Part shown: piece by piece, positions 34,442-43,478 of the stretch
Position numbering within the stretch: position 1 is the first letter of the stretch
How the letters are laid out: each line of letters begins with the position of its first letter
From: Ruegeria faecimaris
GTDB taxonomy: Bacteria; Pseudomonadota; Alphaproteobacteria; Rhodobacterales; Rhodobacteraceae
Reading direction: 5' to 3'
Assembly (NCBI RefSeq): GCF_900182615.1
Contig: NZ_FXTE01000009.1
Coordinates: forward strand, 62,001 to 126,000
Length of the DNA stretch: 64,000 nt
Notes under the pieces: model-generated
The model's input: the letters and a program-made list of their open reading frames with translations, nothing else
What the model was told of the DNA's origin: nothing
Databases searched by the model: none
Made by a program: the position numbers and the translations under genes

Positions 34442-35764
34442 ATGAACCTGATGAAATCTCTCATCCCTGCCGCCGCGATAGTCGCGCTGCCGCAGATTGG
34501 CCTAGCGCAGGAGGCCGCCACCGGCGAAGCCGCGCTGCACACACAATACATCTTCACCACGCTGCTGTTTCTGATGGCAGGGTTCCTGGTGTTCTTCATG
34601 GCCGCCGGCTTTGCCATGCTCGAAGGCGGGCTGGTGCGGTCGAAAAACGTGGCCATGCAGATGATCAAGAACGTGGCGCTGTTTTCCTTTGCCGCGATCA
34701 TGTACTGGCTGATCGGCTTCAACCTGATGTATCCCGGCGACGGCTGGACCATCGCGGGGTGGGTTGGACCGTTCTTCAAAACCACAGTCCTGGATCCGGT
34801 GGGCGTGGGTGCTGACGCCGCGGCATTGGATTATGCTTCGGTTGGTTCGGACTTCTTCTTCCAGCTGGTGTTTGTGGCCGCAACCGCGTCGATCGTATCG
34901 GGTGCTGTAGCCGAACGTATCAAGCTGTGGCCCTTCCTGGTTTTCGTGATTGTTCTGACCGGCGTCATGTACCCGATCTCTGGCTCGTGGCAGTGGGGCG
35001 GTGGCTGGTTGTCCGAGGCTGGTTTCTCGGATTTTGCTGGCTCGACCATCGTGCATTCGGTTGGCGGCTGGGCGGCTCTGGCAGGTGCCCTGATCCTGGG
35101 TCCGCGGATTGGCAAGTACAAAGACGGCAAGGTTCATCCGATGCCCGGTTCGAACCTGGCGCTGGCCACTTTGGGGACATTCATCCTGTGGCTGGGATGG
35201 TTCGGCTTCAACGGCGGCTCGCAGCTGGCGATGGGAACCGTGGGTGACGTATCCGACGTGTCGCGCATCTTTGCTAACACCAACATGGCCGCAGCGGCAG
35301 GCGCAGTGGCAGCCCTGATCCTGACACAGCTGCTGTACAAAAAGCCTGATCTGACCATGGTGCTGAACGGCGCGCTGGCCGGCCTGGTGTCGATCACTGC
35401 AGAACCGCTGGCCCCGACGCTGTTCGGCGCGCTGTGGATCGGTGCCGTAGGCGGTATCATCGTGGTCTTCGCGGTTCCGATGCTGGACAAGTTCAAGATC
35501 GACGACGTTGTCGGTGCCATCCCGGTTCACCTGTTCGCCGGGATCTGGGGCACCATCGCCGTGATCTTTTACGGCGAAGCCAGCCTGGGTACGCAGCTGC
35601 TGGGTATCCTCGCCTACGGTCTGTTCACCTTTGTCGGCGCTTTGATCCTGTGGTCGATCCTGAAGTCCACCGTCGGCATTCGAGTCAGCGAAGAGGATGA
35701 GATCAACGGCCTGGACATGGCGGAACTGGGCATGGAAGCGTACCCGGAGTTCTCCAAGGGCTGA
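34442..35764 (+). CDS. amtB: Ammonium transporter
   Basis: Trimeric ammonium channel of the Amt/Rh family, 440 residues. An N-terminal signal-like segment (about residues 1-22, ending GLAQ) precedes eleven membrane helices. The twin-His gate is seen as His205 in STIVHSVGGWAAL and His363 in AIPVHLFAGIWG. The Amt signature DFAGSTIVHSVGG is intact. Expression is expected to rise under nitrogen limitation and GlnK to gate it. A perfect intrinsic terminator follows 21 bases after the stop. Confidence 0.96.
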   Translation: MNLMKSLIPAAAIVALPQIGLAQEAATGEAALHTQYIFTTLLFLMAGFLVFFMAAGFAMLEGGLVRSKNVAMQMIKNVALFSFAAIMYWLIGFNLMYPGDGWTIAGWVGPFFKTTVLDPVGVGADAAALDYASVGSDFFFQLVFVAATASIVSGAVAERIKLWPFLVFVIVLTGVMYPISGSWQWGGGWLSEAGFSDFAGSTIVHSVGGWAALAGALILGPRIGKYKDGKVHPMPGSNLALATLGTFILWLGWFGFNGGSQLAMGTVGDVSDVSRIFANTNMAAAAGAVAALILTQLLYKKPDLTMVLNGALAGLVSITAEPLAPTLFGALWIGAVGGIIVVFAVPMLDKFKIDDVVGAIPVHLFAGIWGTIAVIFYGEASLGTQLLGILAYGLFTFVGALILWSILKSTVGIRVSEEDEINGLDMAELGMEAYPEFSKG

Positions 35765-35785
35765 TATCCAACCCAATCCAACAAA

Positions 35786-35820
35786 AAACCCGGGCGGTGT
35801 CGCCCGGGTTTCTTTTTTTT
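35786..35820 (+). terminator. Intrinsic terminator of glnK-amtB
   Basis: Eleven-base arms AAACCCGGGCG (35786-35796) and CGCCCGGGTTT (35801-35811) with loop GTGT, followed by C and eight T. It is the clearest factor-independent terminator in the window. Read in reverse the preceding A-run also allows termination of the minus-strand aminotransferase unit. Confidence 0.92.
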
Positions 35821-35828
35821 CCGCAGAT

Positions 35829-37013
35829 TTAAACTCCGACGTCGATAATCGCTTTGGCCAGAATCGGAACCGTGTTGGCATTCAGCCCGGCAATGTTCAG
35901 ACGGCTGTCGCCGACCATGTAGATGCCGTGATCAGCGCGCAGTTGTTCCACCAGTTCCGGTGCCGCGCCCAAGCGCGAGAACATGCCGCGATGCTGGGCG
36001 ACAAAGCCGAACCGGTCGGAGCCGCTGTGGCGTTGCAGCTCATCGGCCAGTTGCTGGCGCAGCCCCAGCATGGACAAGCGGATCTCTTCCAGCTCGGCCT
36101 CCCAGTCGGCCCGCAGGACGGGGTCGGTCAGGATCGTGGTGACCACGCGCGCGCCGTGGTCGGGCGGGAATGAATAGTTCTGGCGGTTCAGAAAGGCCAG
36201 CGTGCTCTGGTTCAGCGCGGTCTGTCCCGCATCTGCGCTGATTGCCATCAATAGGCCGGTGCGTTCACGGTAGACGCCGAAATTCTTGGAACACGACGCG
36301 GCAATCAGGCATTCCTTGACTGAAGACGCAACAAGGCGGGTCGCCTGCGCATCCTCTTCCAGACCGTCGCCAAAACCCTGATAGGCAATGTCGATCATCG
36401 CCACGAGGCCAAGCTCGTTGATGATGTTCACCACTTCCTGCCACTGCACCAGGTTCAGGTTGGCCCCGGTCGGGTTGTGGCAGCAGCCGTGTAACAACAC
36501 CACATCGCCCGACTTGGCGGTATTCAGATCGGCAATCATGCCGTCGAAATCGACGCCACGAGTCTCGCCATCGAAATAGCGGTATGGAACCGCTTCGATC
36601 CCCAGGTAATTCAGGATCGACAGATGGTTTGGCCAGGTCGGGTTCGAGACGAACACGCGGGCCGAGGGGTTGGCCATGCGGATCATCTCAAATGCCTGAC
36701 GGCAGGCACCGGTTCCGCCGGGCGTCGCCACGGCAGCGATGTTGCCGCGTGGAACCGAGGTGCCCAGGATCAGGCCAATCATCGCATCAGCATAGGCCGG
36801 ATCGCCCGCCAGACCGGTATAGGCCTTGCTTTCCTGCTCTTCCAGAATGCGCTTTTCGGCCGCTTTCACCGCACGCATCACCGGGGTCACCCCTTCGGCA
36901 TTCTTGTAGACGCCAACACCCAAATCGATCTTTTGATCGCGCGGGTCTTCGCGGTACATCTGCATCAGCGCTAGAATCTTGTCGGCAGGTTGCGGCTTGA
37001 GATGTTCAAACAT
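35829..37013 (-). CDS. Aromatic/aspartate aminotransferase (class I-alpha)
   Basis: PLP-dependent amino acid transaminase, 394 residues from ATG 37013 (MFEHLKPQPADKI). Lys243 in ASCSKNFGVYRERTG is the PLP-binding lysine, Asn179/Pro180 in GCCHNPTGANL and Asp208/Tyr211 in MIDIAYQGFGDGL are in place, and IDLGVGVYKN opens the fold. Sequence fits the E. coli TyrB/AspC group; aromatic versus aspartate preference cannot be told by eye. Its ATG overlaps the sseA stop by one base (TGATG), so the two are coupled. Confidence 0.92.
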   Translation of the reverse strand: MFEHLKPQPADKILALMQMYREDPRDQKIDLGVGVYKNAEGVTPVMRAVKAAEKRILEEQESKAYTGLAGDPAYADAMIGLILGTSVPRGNIAAVATPGGTGACRQAFEMIRMANPSARVFVSNPTWPNHLSILNYLGIEAVPYRYFDGETRGVDFDGMIADLNTAKSGDVVLLHGCCHNPTGANLNLVQWQEVVNIINELGLVAMIDIAYQGFGDGLEEDAQATRLVASSVKECLIAASCSKNFGVYRERTGLLMAISADAGQTALNQSTLAFLNRQNYSFPPDHGARVVTTILTDPVLRADWEAELEEIRLSMLGLRQQLADELQRHSGSDRFGFVAQHRGMFSRLGAAPELVEQLRADHGIYMVGDSRLNIAGLNANTVPILAKAIIDVGV

Positions 37014-37867
37014 CAGGTCTCTCCGGTTGCGACGGGCAGGGTCGGGAAGGCACCCCATTCAGCCCAGGAGCCGTCATAAAGCGAGTGGTCTTTCTTGCCC
37101 ATGCGCTCGAGCGCAAGGCTGAGAATCGCGGCAGTCACACCCGACCCGCATGAGGTAATCGCCGGTTTCGACAGGTCGACGCCAGCGGCCTCGAAAATGG
37201 CGCGGCATTCCTCGGGCGATTTCATCGTGTGATTCTTGTTCAGCAAGGTGCCGAAGGGGACGTTTCGTGATCCGGGGATACGACCAGACCGCAGCCCTTC
37301 GCGCGGCTCGGGATCGGTACCTGCGAAGCGGCCGGCTGCGCGTGCGTCGATGATCTCGTGATCCCCCAGCTTGGCTGCGGCAGATACCTGCGTGACATCA
37401 CGCACCAGATGGTTCTGAACCCGCACGGTCATGTGGCGGTCGCGGATAACAGGCGGCAGGTCTTCAACCTCTCGCCCCTCGGCCAGCCATTTCGGCAAGC
37501 CACCGTCCAGCACGGCAATGTTGTCCTGCCCCATCAGGCGGAACATCCACCAGACCCGCGCAGCCGAAGACAGCCCCGAGCCGTCATAGACCACCACCTG
37601 ATGGCCATCCCCCACGCCCATCGCCCGCAGGCGCGACATGAATTTCTCGACCGGAGGCACCATATGCGGCAGGTCCGACCGAAGATCGGCAATATCATCA
37701 ATGTCAAAGAATCGCGCGCCGGGGATATGGGTCGCGTCATATTCCGCTTTGGCGTCGCGTCCGTGTTGCGGCAGATACCATGATCCGTCCAGGACCCGCA
37801 GGTCCGGATCCTTGAGATGGGCCGCAAGCCATTCGGTTGAAACGAGGGTTTTGGGATCGTCCTGCAT
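37013..37867 (-). CDS. sseA: 3-mercaptopyruvate sulfurtransferase
   Basis: Two-rhodanese-domain enzyme that transfers sulfur from 3-mercaptopyruvate. I use ATG 37867 (MQDDPKTLVSTEWL), 284 residues, with GGGAGG upstream. The active-site loop is Cys240 in SCGSGVTA, the CGSGVT form typical of mercaptopyruvate rather than thiosulfate sulfurtransferases. First gene of the sseA-aminotransferase pair, which fits cysteine catabolism: the transaminase could supply 3-mercaptopyruvate; that link is inference. Confidence 0.94.
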   Translation of the reverse strand: MQDDPKTLVSTEWLAAHLKDPDLRVLDGSWYLPQHGRDAKAEYDATHIPGARFFDIDDIADLRSDLPHMVPPVEKFMSRLRAMGVGDGHQVVVYDGSGLSSAARVWWMFRLMGQDNIAVLDGGLPKWLAEGREVEDLPPVIRDRHMTVRVQNHLVRDVTQVSAAAKLGDHEIIDARAAGRFAGTDPEPREGLRSGRIPGSRNVPFGTLLNKNHTMKSPEECRAIFEAAGVDLSKPAITSCGSGVTAAILSLALERMGKKDHSLYDGSWAEWGAFPTLPVATGET

Positions 37868-37947
37868 CAATGCCTCCCCTATGCGCGCTTGGTTTGTCCC
37901 TATACGCGCGCGCATGTCTGTTCAAGGCTGGATGGCGGCCTGTACCG

Positions 37948-38217
37948 CTAACGGGCCCGCCTGAGGCGGAAAAACTGAGCGATCCCGATCAGACTGATCA
38001 AAATCCAGAAGGATTCGATCAGCATCGAGGCCAAATTGAAGTTCTCAAACAGCGAATAGACGATCAGAATCGACCCCAATAGGTTTACCACTGGAAAGGC
38101 CAGGTCGTCGGAATTCATCATCCGCATCTGCGTGGCGAAATACGCAGCGACCACGATCATCGCCCCGATTGAGCCGATTCCATCCGCGATGGTCAAAGTG
38201 TCAAGAAACGCAGTCAT
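37948..38217 (-). CDS. Small membrane protein, CBU_0592-like family
   Basis: An 89-residue membrane protein with three hydrophobic helices (about residues 8-28, 42-60 and 66-82). The sequence LGSILIVYSLFENFNLASMLIESFWILISLIG resembles the small CBU_0592-type membrane proteins common in bacteria, but I hold this lightly. It starts two bases after the stop of the XRE-cupin regulator, so it is cotranscribed with it and may share its control of, or response to, branched-chain amino acid state. No catalytic motif. Confidence 0.7.
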   Translation of the reverse strand: MTAFLDTLTIADGIGSIGAMIVVAAYFATQMRMMNSDDLAFPVVNLLGSILIVYSLFENFNLASMLIESFWILISLIGIAQFFRLRRAR

Positions 38218-38219
38218 GA

Positions 38220-38777
38220 TCAGCCCTTGCCGTTTTCAGGAAACTCGCTGTGTTGCCCATAATGGTGCATGTTCAAAAACGCTGCCCCCTGCGCGCCCGC
38301 ACGATAGCCATGCGGCAGATCGGCGGCAAAACGCAGACCCTGTCCAGCGTTTAGCGGCACCCAGGCCTCACCACGCAGAATTTCAAGCGTACCGGAAAGG
38401 ACAAAGACCTCTTCGGTCACGCCCGCCGCATGCGCGGGCGACTCGTGGCATTGGTTTGGGGTCAGACTGACGTGAAAGGTTTCGGCCCCTAGCGCGGAAT
38501 CAAACGGAAAGACGATCTTGACCTCGATGCTGCCCGGAAAAGTCACGGTCTGAAAAACAGAGGGGTCCCCATTCGCGGTTTCAATCAGCGCGCTCAGCGG
38601 CAGTTGGAACCCCTTGGCGATCTTCCACAAAGTGGCGATGGTCGGGCTGGATTCGCCACGCTCGATCTGCCCCAGCATGGCTTTGCTGACGCCTGTCATC
38701 TCGGCGACTTTGGACAGGCTCAGCCCGGATGCCGCCCGCATGTCCCGTAATTTCAGCGTGATCTCGTCCGGTGCCAT
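38220..38777 (-). CDS. XRE-cupin transcriptional regulator
   Basis: A 185-residue regulator from ATG 38777 (MAPDEITLKLRDM); longer open frame upstream would run through the operators. The N-terminal XRE helix-turn-helix (residues 8-62) reads LKLRDMRAASGLSLSKVAEM, then GVSKAMLGQIERGESSPTIATLWKIAKG. A C-terminal cupin (about 105-175) has CHESPAHAAGVTEEVFVLSGTLEI and the second His block LPHGYRAGA, suggesting small-ligand binding. Divergent from ilvD across two copies of a 16-base operator, so it probably regulates itself and ilvD. Ligand unknown. Confidence 0.92.
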   Translation of the reverse strand: MAPDEITLKLRDMRAASGLSLSKVAEMTGVSKAMLGQIERGESSPTIATLWKIAKGFQLPLSALIETANGDPSVFQTVTFPGSIEVKIVFPFDSALGAETFHVSLTPNQCHESPAHAAGVTEEVFVLSGTLEILRGEAWVPLNAGQGLRFAADLPHGYRAGAQGAAFLNMHHYGQHSEFPENGKG

Positions 38778-38798
38778 GATGCCGTCTTTCGAATCCTC

Positions 38799-38843
38799 TT
38801 GTGCGTTATAGCGCACATGTGGTACGTGCGCTATAACGCACAA
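38799..38843. promoter_or_regulatory. Paired operators between the XRE-cupin gene and ilvD
   Basis: GTGCGTTATAGCGCAC (38801-38816) and its exact reverse complement GTGCGCTATAACGCAC (38826-38841) stand 25 bases apart centre to centre, and the match extends to 18-base arms (38799-38816, 38826-38843) around a 9-base spacer. Each copy is itself near-palindromic (GTGCG and CGCAC), so each can bind a dimer. The spacing is not an exact number of helical turns. Likely operators for the adjacent regulator, covering both promoters. Confidence 0.8.
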
Positions 38844-38883
38844 ACCCCAAGACATGCAACCCGAGGCAAAAGGGAAACAGCAT

Positions 38884-40716
38884 ATGCCATTGTACCGATC
38901 CAGAACCTCAACCCATGGCCGCAACATGGCCGGTGCCCGCGGCCTGTGGCGCGCGACTGGCATGGGCGACGACGATTTCGGCAAGCCGATCATCGCCATC
39001 GTCAACTCGTTCACCCAGTTCGTACCGGGCCACGTGCACCTGAAGGATCTGGGTCAGATGGTCGCCCGCGAGGTAGAGGCCGCGGGTGGTGTTGCCAAGG
39101 AATTCAACACCATCGCCGTGGATGACGGTATCGCCATGGGCCATGACGGGATGTTGTATTCGCTGCCCTCGCGTGAGGTAATCGCGGATTCTGTTGAATA
39201 TATGGTCAACGCGCACTGTGCTGATGCGATGGTCTGCATCTCGAACTGTGACAAGATCACGCCCGGCATGCTGATGGCCGCGATGCGCCTGAACATCCCC
39301 GCCATTTTCGTCTCGGGTGGGCCAATGGAGGCGGGCAAGATCGACATCGCCGATCTGGACGCCAAAAAGATCGACCTCGTGGACGCTATGGTGGCCGCGG
39401 CCGACGACAAGTTCACCGATGAGCAGGTTCAGCATATCGAGGAAAACGCCTGCCCGACTTGCGGGTCGTGCTCGGGCATGTTCACCGCCAACTCGATGAA
39501 CTGTCTGGCCGAGGCGCTGGGTCTGGCGCTGCCGGGCAACGGCTCGACTCTGGCCACACATGCGGACCGCAAAGAGCTGTTCCTTGAAGCCGGTCGCCGG
39601 ATCGTCGAGATCACCAAACGGCACTATGATCTGGACGAGAAAGGCTTCCTCCCGCGCGAAATCGCCACGTTCGAGGCGTTCGAAAACGCCATGAGCCTGG
39701 ATATCGCCATGGGCGGATCGACCAACACGGTGCTGCATCTGCTGGCCATCGCGCATGAGGGCGAGGTGGATTTCACAATGACCGACATGGACCGTCTCAG
39801 CCGTCAGGTGCCCTGTCTGTGCAAAGTCGCACCCAATACCGAAAATGTGCATATGGAAGACGTCCACCGCGCCGGTGGCATCTTCTCAATTCTCGGGGAA
39901 CTCAGCCGCGCCGGGTTGCTGCACGAGGATTGCAGCACGGTCCATTCCGGCACGATGGGTGAGGCGATTGCCAATTGGGACATCAAGGTGGCCAACAACC
40001 CCAAGGCGCAAGACTTGTTCAAGGCCGCGCCGGGCGGTGTGCGCACCACGCAGGCCTTCAGCCAGTCAAACCGGTACAAAGAGCTGGACACCGACCGCGA
40101 AGGCGGCGTGATCCGGTCGAAAGAACATGCGTTCAGCCAGGATGGCGGTCTGGCGGTTCTGTTCGGCAATATTGCCCGCGACGGCTGTATCGTGAAAACA
40201 GCCGGTGTCGATCCGGCCAGCCTGACCTTCACCGGGTCGGCCTATGTCTGCGAAAGCCAGGATCAGGCGGTGAACGACATTCTGACCAGCAAGGTCAAAG
40301 AGGGCGACGTGGTGGTCATCCGCTATGAAGGCCCGCGCGGCGGGCCGGGCATGCAGGAGATGCTGTACCCGACGTCTTACCTGAAATCCAAAGGTCTGGG
40401 TAAAGCCTGTGCTTTGCTGACGGATGGACGGTTCTCGGGTGGAACCTCCGGCCTGTCGATCGGCCACGTCTCACCCGAAGCAGCCGAAGGCGGTGTGATC
40501 GGGTTGGTGCGTCAGGGTGACCAGATCGAAATCGACATCCCGAACCGCTCGATCCATCTGGCAGTCTCAGATGAAGTGCTTGCCGAACGACGCCAGGAGC
40601 AGGATGCAAAAGGCTGGATACCGGCAGCGCCCCGCAAGCGCAAAGTCTCAACCGCGCTCAAAGCCTATGCCAAACTGACAACAAGCGCGGCAAAAGGGGC
40701 CGTGCGGGAGGTCTAA
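38884..40716 (+). CDS. ilvD: Dihydroxy-acid dehydratase
   Basis: Dehydrates dihydroxy acids to 2-keto acids in isoleucine and valine biosynthesis; cytoplasmic, iron-sulfur dependent. I chose ATG 38884 ([17 protein letters not shown]), 610 residues, the family length. Cys residues in [13 protein letters not shown] and [17 protein letters not shown] are the expected cluster ligands, and GGPMEAGK and [22 protein letters not shown] are clear. Placed divergently to the XRE-cupin regulator with paired operators between, which suggests ilvD is controlled by that protein. Confidence 0.97.
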   Translation: MPLYRSRTSTHGRNMAGARGLWRATGMGDDDFGKPIIAIVNSFTQFVPGHVHLKDLGQMVAREVEAAGGVAKEFNTIAVDDGIAMGHDGMLYSLPSREVIADSVEYMVNAHCADAMVCISNCDKITPGMLMAAMRLNIPAIFVSGGPMEAGKIDIADLDAKKIDLVDAMVAAADDKFTDEQVQHIEENACPTCGSCSGMFTANSMNCLAEALGLALPGNGSTLATHADRKELFLEAGRRIVEITKRHYDLDEKGFLPREIATFEAFENAMSLDIAMGGSTNTVLHLLAIAHEGEVDFTMTDMDRLSRQVPCLCKVAPNTENVHMEDVHRAGGIFSILGELSRAGLLHEDCSTVHSGTMGEAIANWDIKVANNPKAQDLFKAAPGGVRTTQAFSQSNRYKELDTDREGGVIRSKEHAFSQDGGLAVLFGNIARDGCIVKTAGVDPASLTFTGSAYVCESQDQAVNDILTSKVKEGDVVVIRYEGPRGGPGMQEMLYPTSYLKSKGLGKACALLTDGRFSGGTSGLSIGHVSPEAAEGGVIGLVRQGDQIEIDIPNRSIHLAVSDEVLAERRQEQDAKGWIPAAPRKRKVSTALKAYAKLTTSAAKGAVREV

Positions 40717-40804
40717 GACATAAGGGCCGGGCACCAAATCAACTGATCCGGCCCAATCAATTCCCAAAGCGCTCCCGCGCCTTCTAGCGCTATCGGCTTC
40801 GGTC

Positions 40805-40843
40805 TTGGGCCTGGCGCGGCGCATAGCGCGGCGCCAGGCCCAA
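40805..40843. terminator. Large hairpin between ilvD and the sulfotransferase gene
   Basis: Perfect 13-base arms TTGGGCCTGGCGC (40805-40817) and GCGCCAGGCCCAA (40831-40843), with a further GCGC/GCGC pair inside the loop. It lies between convergent genes and can stop transcription in both directions. No T-run. Confidence 0.65.
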
Positions 40844-40901
40844 CCAGAGGAGATGTTTCGCAAGATACATTGCCGATGGGCGGGAGAAGGTGATTTCCAG
40901 C

Positions 40902-41804
40902 TCAATCCCCAAGCTTGGCGTGGACTTCATCCAGATCAATCTCGGCGATCGGCATCTTGTTGGCCGGATCTTCAAAATCGTATTTGAATAGATCGAAATC
41001 CTGTTTGTAGATCTCGTAGACAAGATGCATCGACAGGTCGTCGAAATAGTCCTCGACAGGATGCTTTCGTTTGGGTCCGTGGCCTTCGGATTCGTTGAAC
41101 CGCGGGATTTCGGACAGGGCCACCTTGTGTGGCGTGTCCAAGTTGCTCAGAACACCTTGCATCCCATCGTTGAACTTCTCGGTCCAGAAGATGCGATCAT
41201 ATCGTCCGCCATTTGCAATAAAGGTCGACACATGGCCAGACATGGCGGACCAGTGGATATCCGGGTCCATGGGCCTGCGCCACCTGATCGTGTCACGAGC
41301 AAATAACAGGAATCTGCGGAAACTGGCGACCTGGTCGAAATCACCCTGACCGTCCTCTCCGCCAACCTCGATGCCGTAATTGTAGATCAGCGTCGGCACC
41401 AGATTGCCGCGATACCGTTTGCCGTTGCGCTGAATTCCACAGATCTTGTCAAAGAACGAACTGAGAATTCGCGTGTACGGGTTCCGCACGCAGGTGAAAG
41501 AAAAGGAGTTATGATTTCGGACATTTGTCGAAATCGGCTCCTGGCTGGGACCGAACGCCCATTTATGCATCCCGTCCTTGGCATCGTGGATATCGCCGTC
41601 AAAAAACCGGCCATGATCCGAAAAATACATGATTTGCCCGATGGTTGAGCATGCACATTTCGGGACAACACGGTAAACCATGCTCTCGCTCTCGGTCATC
41701 CATGTACCGGGAAAACCCATTTGCTGCGCCTCCTCAACAGGTCGTAACTCACTATTCGCGCCTGCTTTTGTATCTACAGAACCAAAAATAATCTGTTTAT
41801 TCAA
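40902..41804 (-). CDS. Sulfotransferase family protein
   Basis: A 300-residue PAPS-dependent sulfotransferase of the sulfotransfer_2 type, which adds sulfate to polysaccharides in many bacteria. The 5' phosphosulfate loop is VVPKCACSTIGQ (residues 46-57) and the 3' phosphate motif is CVRNPYTRILSSFFDK (104-119). No signal peptide or membrane helix is seen, so it is probably cytoplasmic. Divergent from a glycosyltransferase gene, 58 bases apart, which suggests that both act on one surface glycan. Confidence 0.88.
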   Translation of the reverse strand: MNKQIIFGSVDTKAGANSELRPVEEAQQMGFPGTWMTESESMVYRVVPKCACSTIGQIMYFSDHGRFFDGDIHDAKDGMHKWAFGPSQEPISTNVRNHNSFSFTCVRNPYTRILSSFFDKICGIQRNGKRYRGNLVPTLIYNYGIEVGGEDGQGDFDQVASFRRFLLFARDTIRWRRPMDPDIHWSAMSGHVSTFIANGGRYDRIFWTEKFNDGMQGVLSNLDTPHKVALSEIPRFNESEGHGPKRKHPVEDYFDDLSMHLVYEIYKQDFDLFKYDFEDPANKMPIAEIDLDEVHAKLGD

Positions 41805-41862
41805 TCGCTCATCCTCAGTATCACAGAGGGAACCGGGCAGAAACGGATAACAAAGAACTGAA

Positions 41863-43440
41863 ATGGCAAAAATTGCCTACATTTTGTTGTGCCACAAGGA
41901 CCCTGACGCAATCATTGCGCAGGCCGAGCAGCTAACCGCCGCTGGCGATTGCATGGCCATACATTTTGACGCCCGCGCAAGTCGCGAGGCCTATGCACGC
42001 ATTCAGGGCGCTCTTCAGGCCAATTCGAATGTCACTTTTGCAACCAAACGCATCAAATGCGGTTGGGGCGAGTGGTCTTTGGTACAGGCCACATTGAACG
42101 CAGTGCAAGCCGCCCTCGAGGCCTTTCCCCGCGCGACGCATTTCTACATGCTGTCAGGGGATTGCATGGCGATCAAAACAGCGGAATACGCGCATCAATT
42201 CCTGAACGACAACGACAGGGATTTTGTCGAAAGCCACGACTTTTTTGCCAGTAACTGGATCAAGACCGGCATGAAAGAAGACCGGCTGATCTATCGCCAT
42301 TTCTTCAATGAACGCACCCAGAGCAGACGATTCTATACATCCTATGACGTACAGAAAAAACTTGGTCTGACCCGCGAGGTTCCGGCTGACATCCAGATCA
42401 TGATCGGCAGTCAGTGGTGGTGTCTGCGCCGTCATACTGTTGAAATGATCTTTGAATTCCTGGCCCAGCGCCCGGACGTAATCCGCTTTTTCTCGACCAC
42501 CTGGATACCGGATGAGACCTTCTTTCAAACGCTTGTCCGCCACCTTGTTCCCCGTGAAGAGATCGACAACCGAACGCTAACATTCCTGATGTTCTCGGAC
42601 TACGGAATGCCCGTGACATTCTATAACGACCATTACGACATGCTGTTAGGGCAGGATTTTCTGTTCGCCCGCAAAATCAGCCCCGAGGCACATGAGCTGA
42701 AGGACCGGTTGGGCCAGCTCTATTCTGCGGATGGGGTGGATTTTCACATCTCGGATGAAGGCCGCAATCTCCATAGTTTCTTAACCGCAAGAGGGCGCGT
42801 CGGACGCCGCCACAAGCAAAGGTTCTGGGAGGCCGGAAATACGCTGGGACCGGACCGCGATGTTTTCCTGATCGTATGCAAGAAATGGCATGTGGCCAAG
42901 CGTCTGGTCGATCAGATTAAATCCGAAACCGATATCCCTTGTGTCGAGTATCTGTTCAACGAACAGGATACGGCTCTGCCCGATCTGGGTGGCATCGAAA
43001 CGACCTTGCTCAAACGGTCCCGCCACCGGCGTGCTCTTGTGCGGATGCTGTTTGACAGTTTCGAAACCGACCGGCTGGTTCTATGCATCGATCCCTCAGA
43101 TATCGAAATCATTCAGGACTTCTGTGCAGACCAGGTCAAAACCCATGTGCTTGAAGTCGAGTGTGAATATTCCGACGATTACCTGATCGGCCACGCCCGC
43201 CGTGTGGGGTTAGCCGGTCAGGACAGCCCGACCGAAACCGTGGCACGGCTTGTCCCAACCTTGCACAACGCGATGGAATACGAATCCGAATTGATCCGGG
43301 GCACCGCGTTGGATCGACATGCACGCCTGCGGGAAACCAGCGACCGGGCAGAAAACGAAGACGCCATTGTCCAGTTTCTGAATGTTTCACAGGAACAGGC
43401 GCAGGCCATCATGCGACTGGATTATCTGTTTGCAGATTGA
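41863..43440 (+). CDS. GT14-like beta-1,6-N-acetylglucosaminyltransferase with C-terminal domain
   Basis: A 525-residue protein. The N-terminal 300 residues resemble core-2/I-branching (GT14) enzymes: AYILLCHKDPDAI at the start, FYMLSGDCMAIK and VESHDFF, then the long WIPDETFFQTLV block. The C-terminal 200 residues are an extra helical domain I recall as DUF5928 in Rhodobacteraceae. No membrane segment; cytoplasmic. Divergent from a sulfotransferase gene, so both may modify the same polysaccharide. A convergent hairpin follows the stop. Confidence 0.82.
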   Translation: MAKIAYILLCHKDPDAIIAQAEQLTAAGDCMAIHFDARASREAYARIQGALQANSNVTFATKRIKCGWGEWSLVQATLNAVQAALEAFPRATHFYMLSGDCMAIKTAEYAHQFLNDNDRDFVESHDFFASNWIKTGMKEDRLIYRHFFNERTQSRRFYTSYDVQKKLGLTREVPADIQIMIGSQWWCLRRHTVEMIFEFLAQRPDVIRFFSTTWIPDETFFQTLVRHLVPREEIDNRTLTFLMFSDYGMPVTFYNDHYDMLLGQDFLFARKISPEAHELKDRLGQLYSADGVDFHISDEGRNLHSFLTARGRVGRRHKQRFWEAGNTLGPDRDVFLIVCKKWHVAKRLVDQIKSETDIPCVEYLFNEQDTALPDLGGIETTLLKRSRHRRALVRMLFDSFETDRLVLCIDPSDIEIIQDFCADQVKTHVLEVECEYSDDYLIGHARRVGLAGQDSPTETVARLVPTLHNAMEYESELIRGTALDRHARLRETSDRAENEDAIVQFLNVSQEQAQAIMRLDYLFAD

Positions 43441-43445
43441 TGAGC

Positions 43446-43469
43446 CGGCGGTACCATCAGGTACCGCCG
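43446..43469. terminator. Convergent hairpin
   Basis: Arms CGGCGGTACC (43446-43455) and GGTACCGCCG (43460-43469) around ATCA, perfect over 10 bases, between the glycosyltransferase and aldehyde dehydrogenase genes, which converge. It probably stops both transcripts. No T-run. Confidence 0.6.
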
Positions 43470-43478
43470 ACAGCACGA

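Noticed and set aside
34502..35881. 459-codon minus-strand frame over amtB
   Set aside because: Antisense to amtB and crossing its terminator; no gene features.
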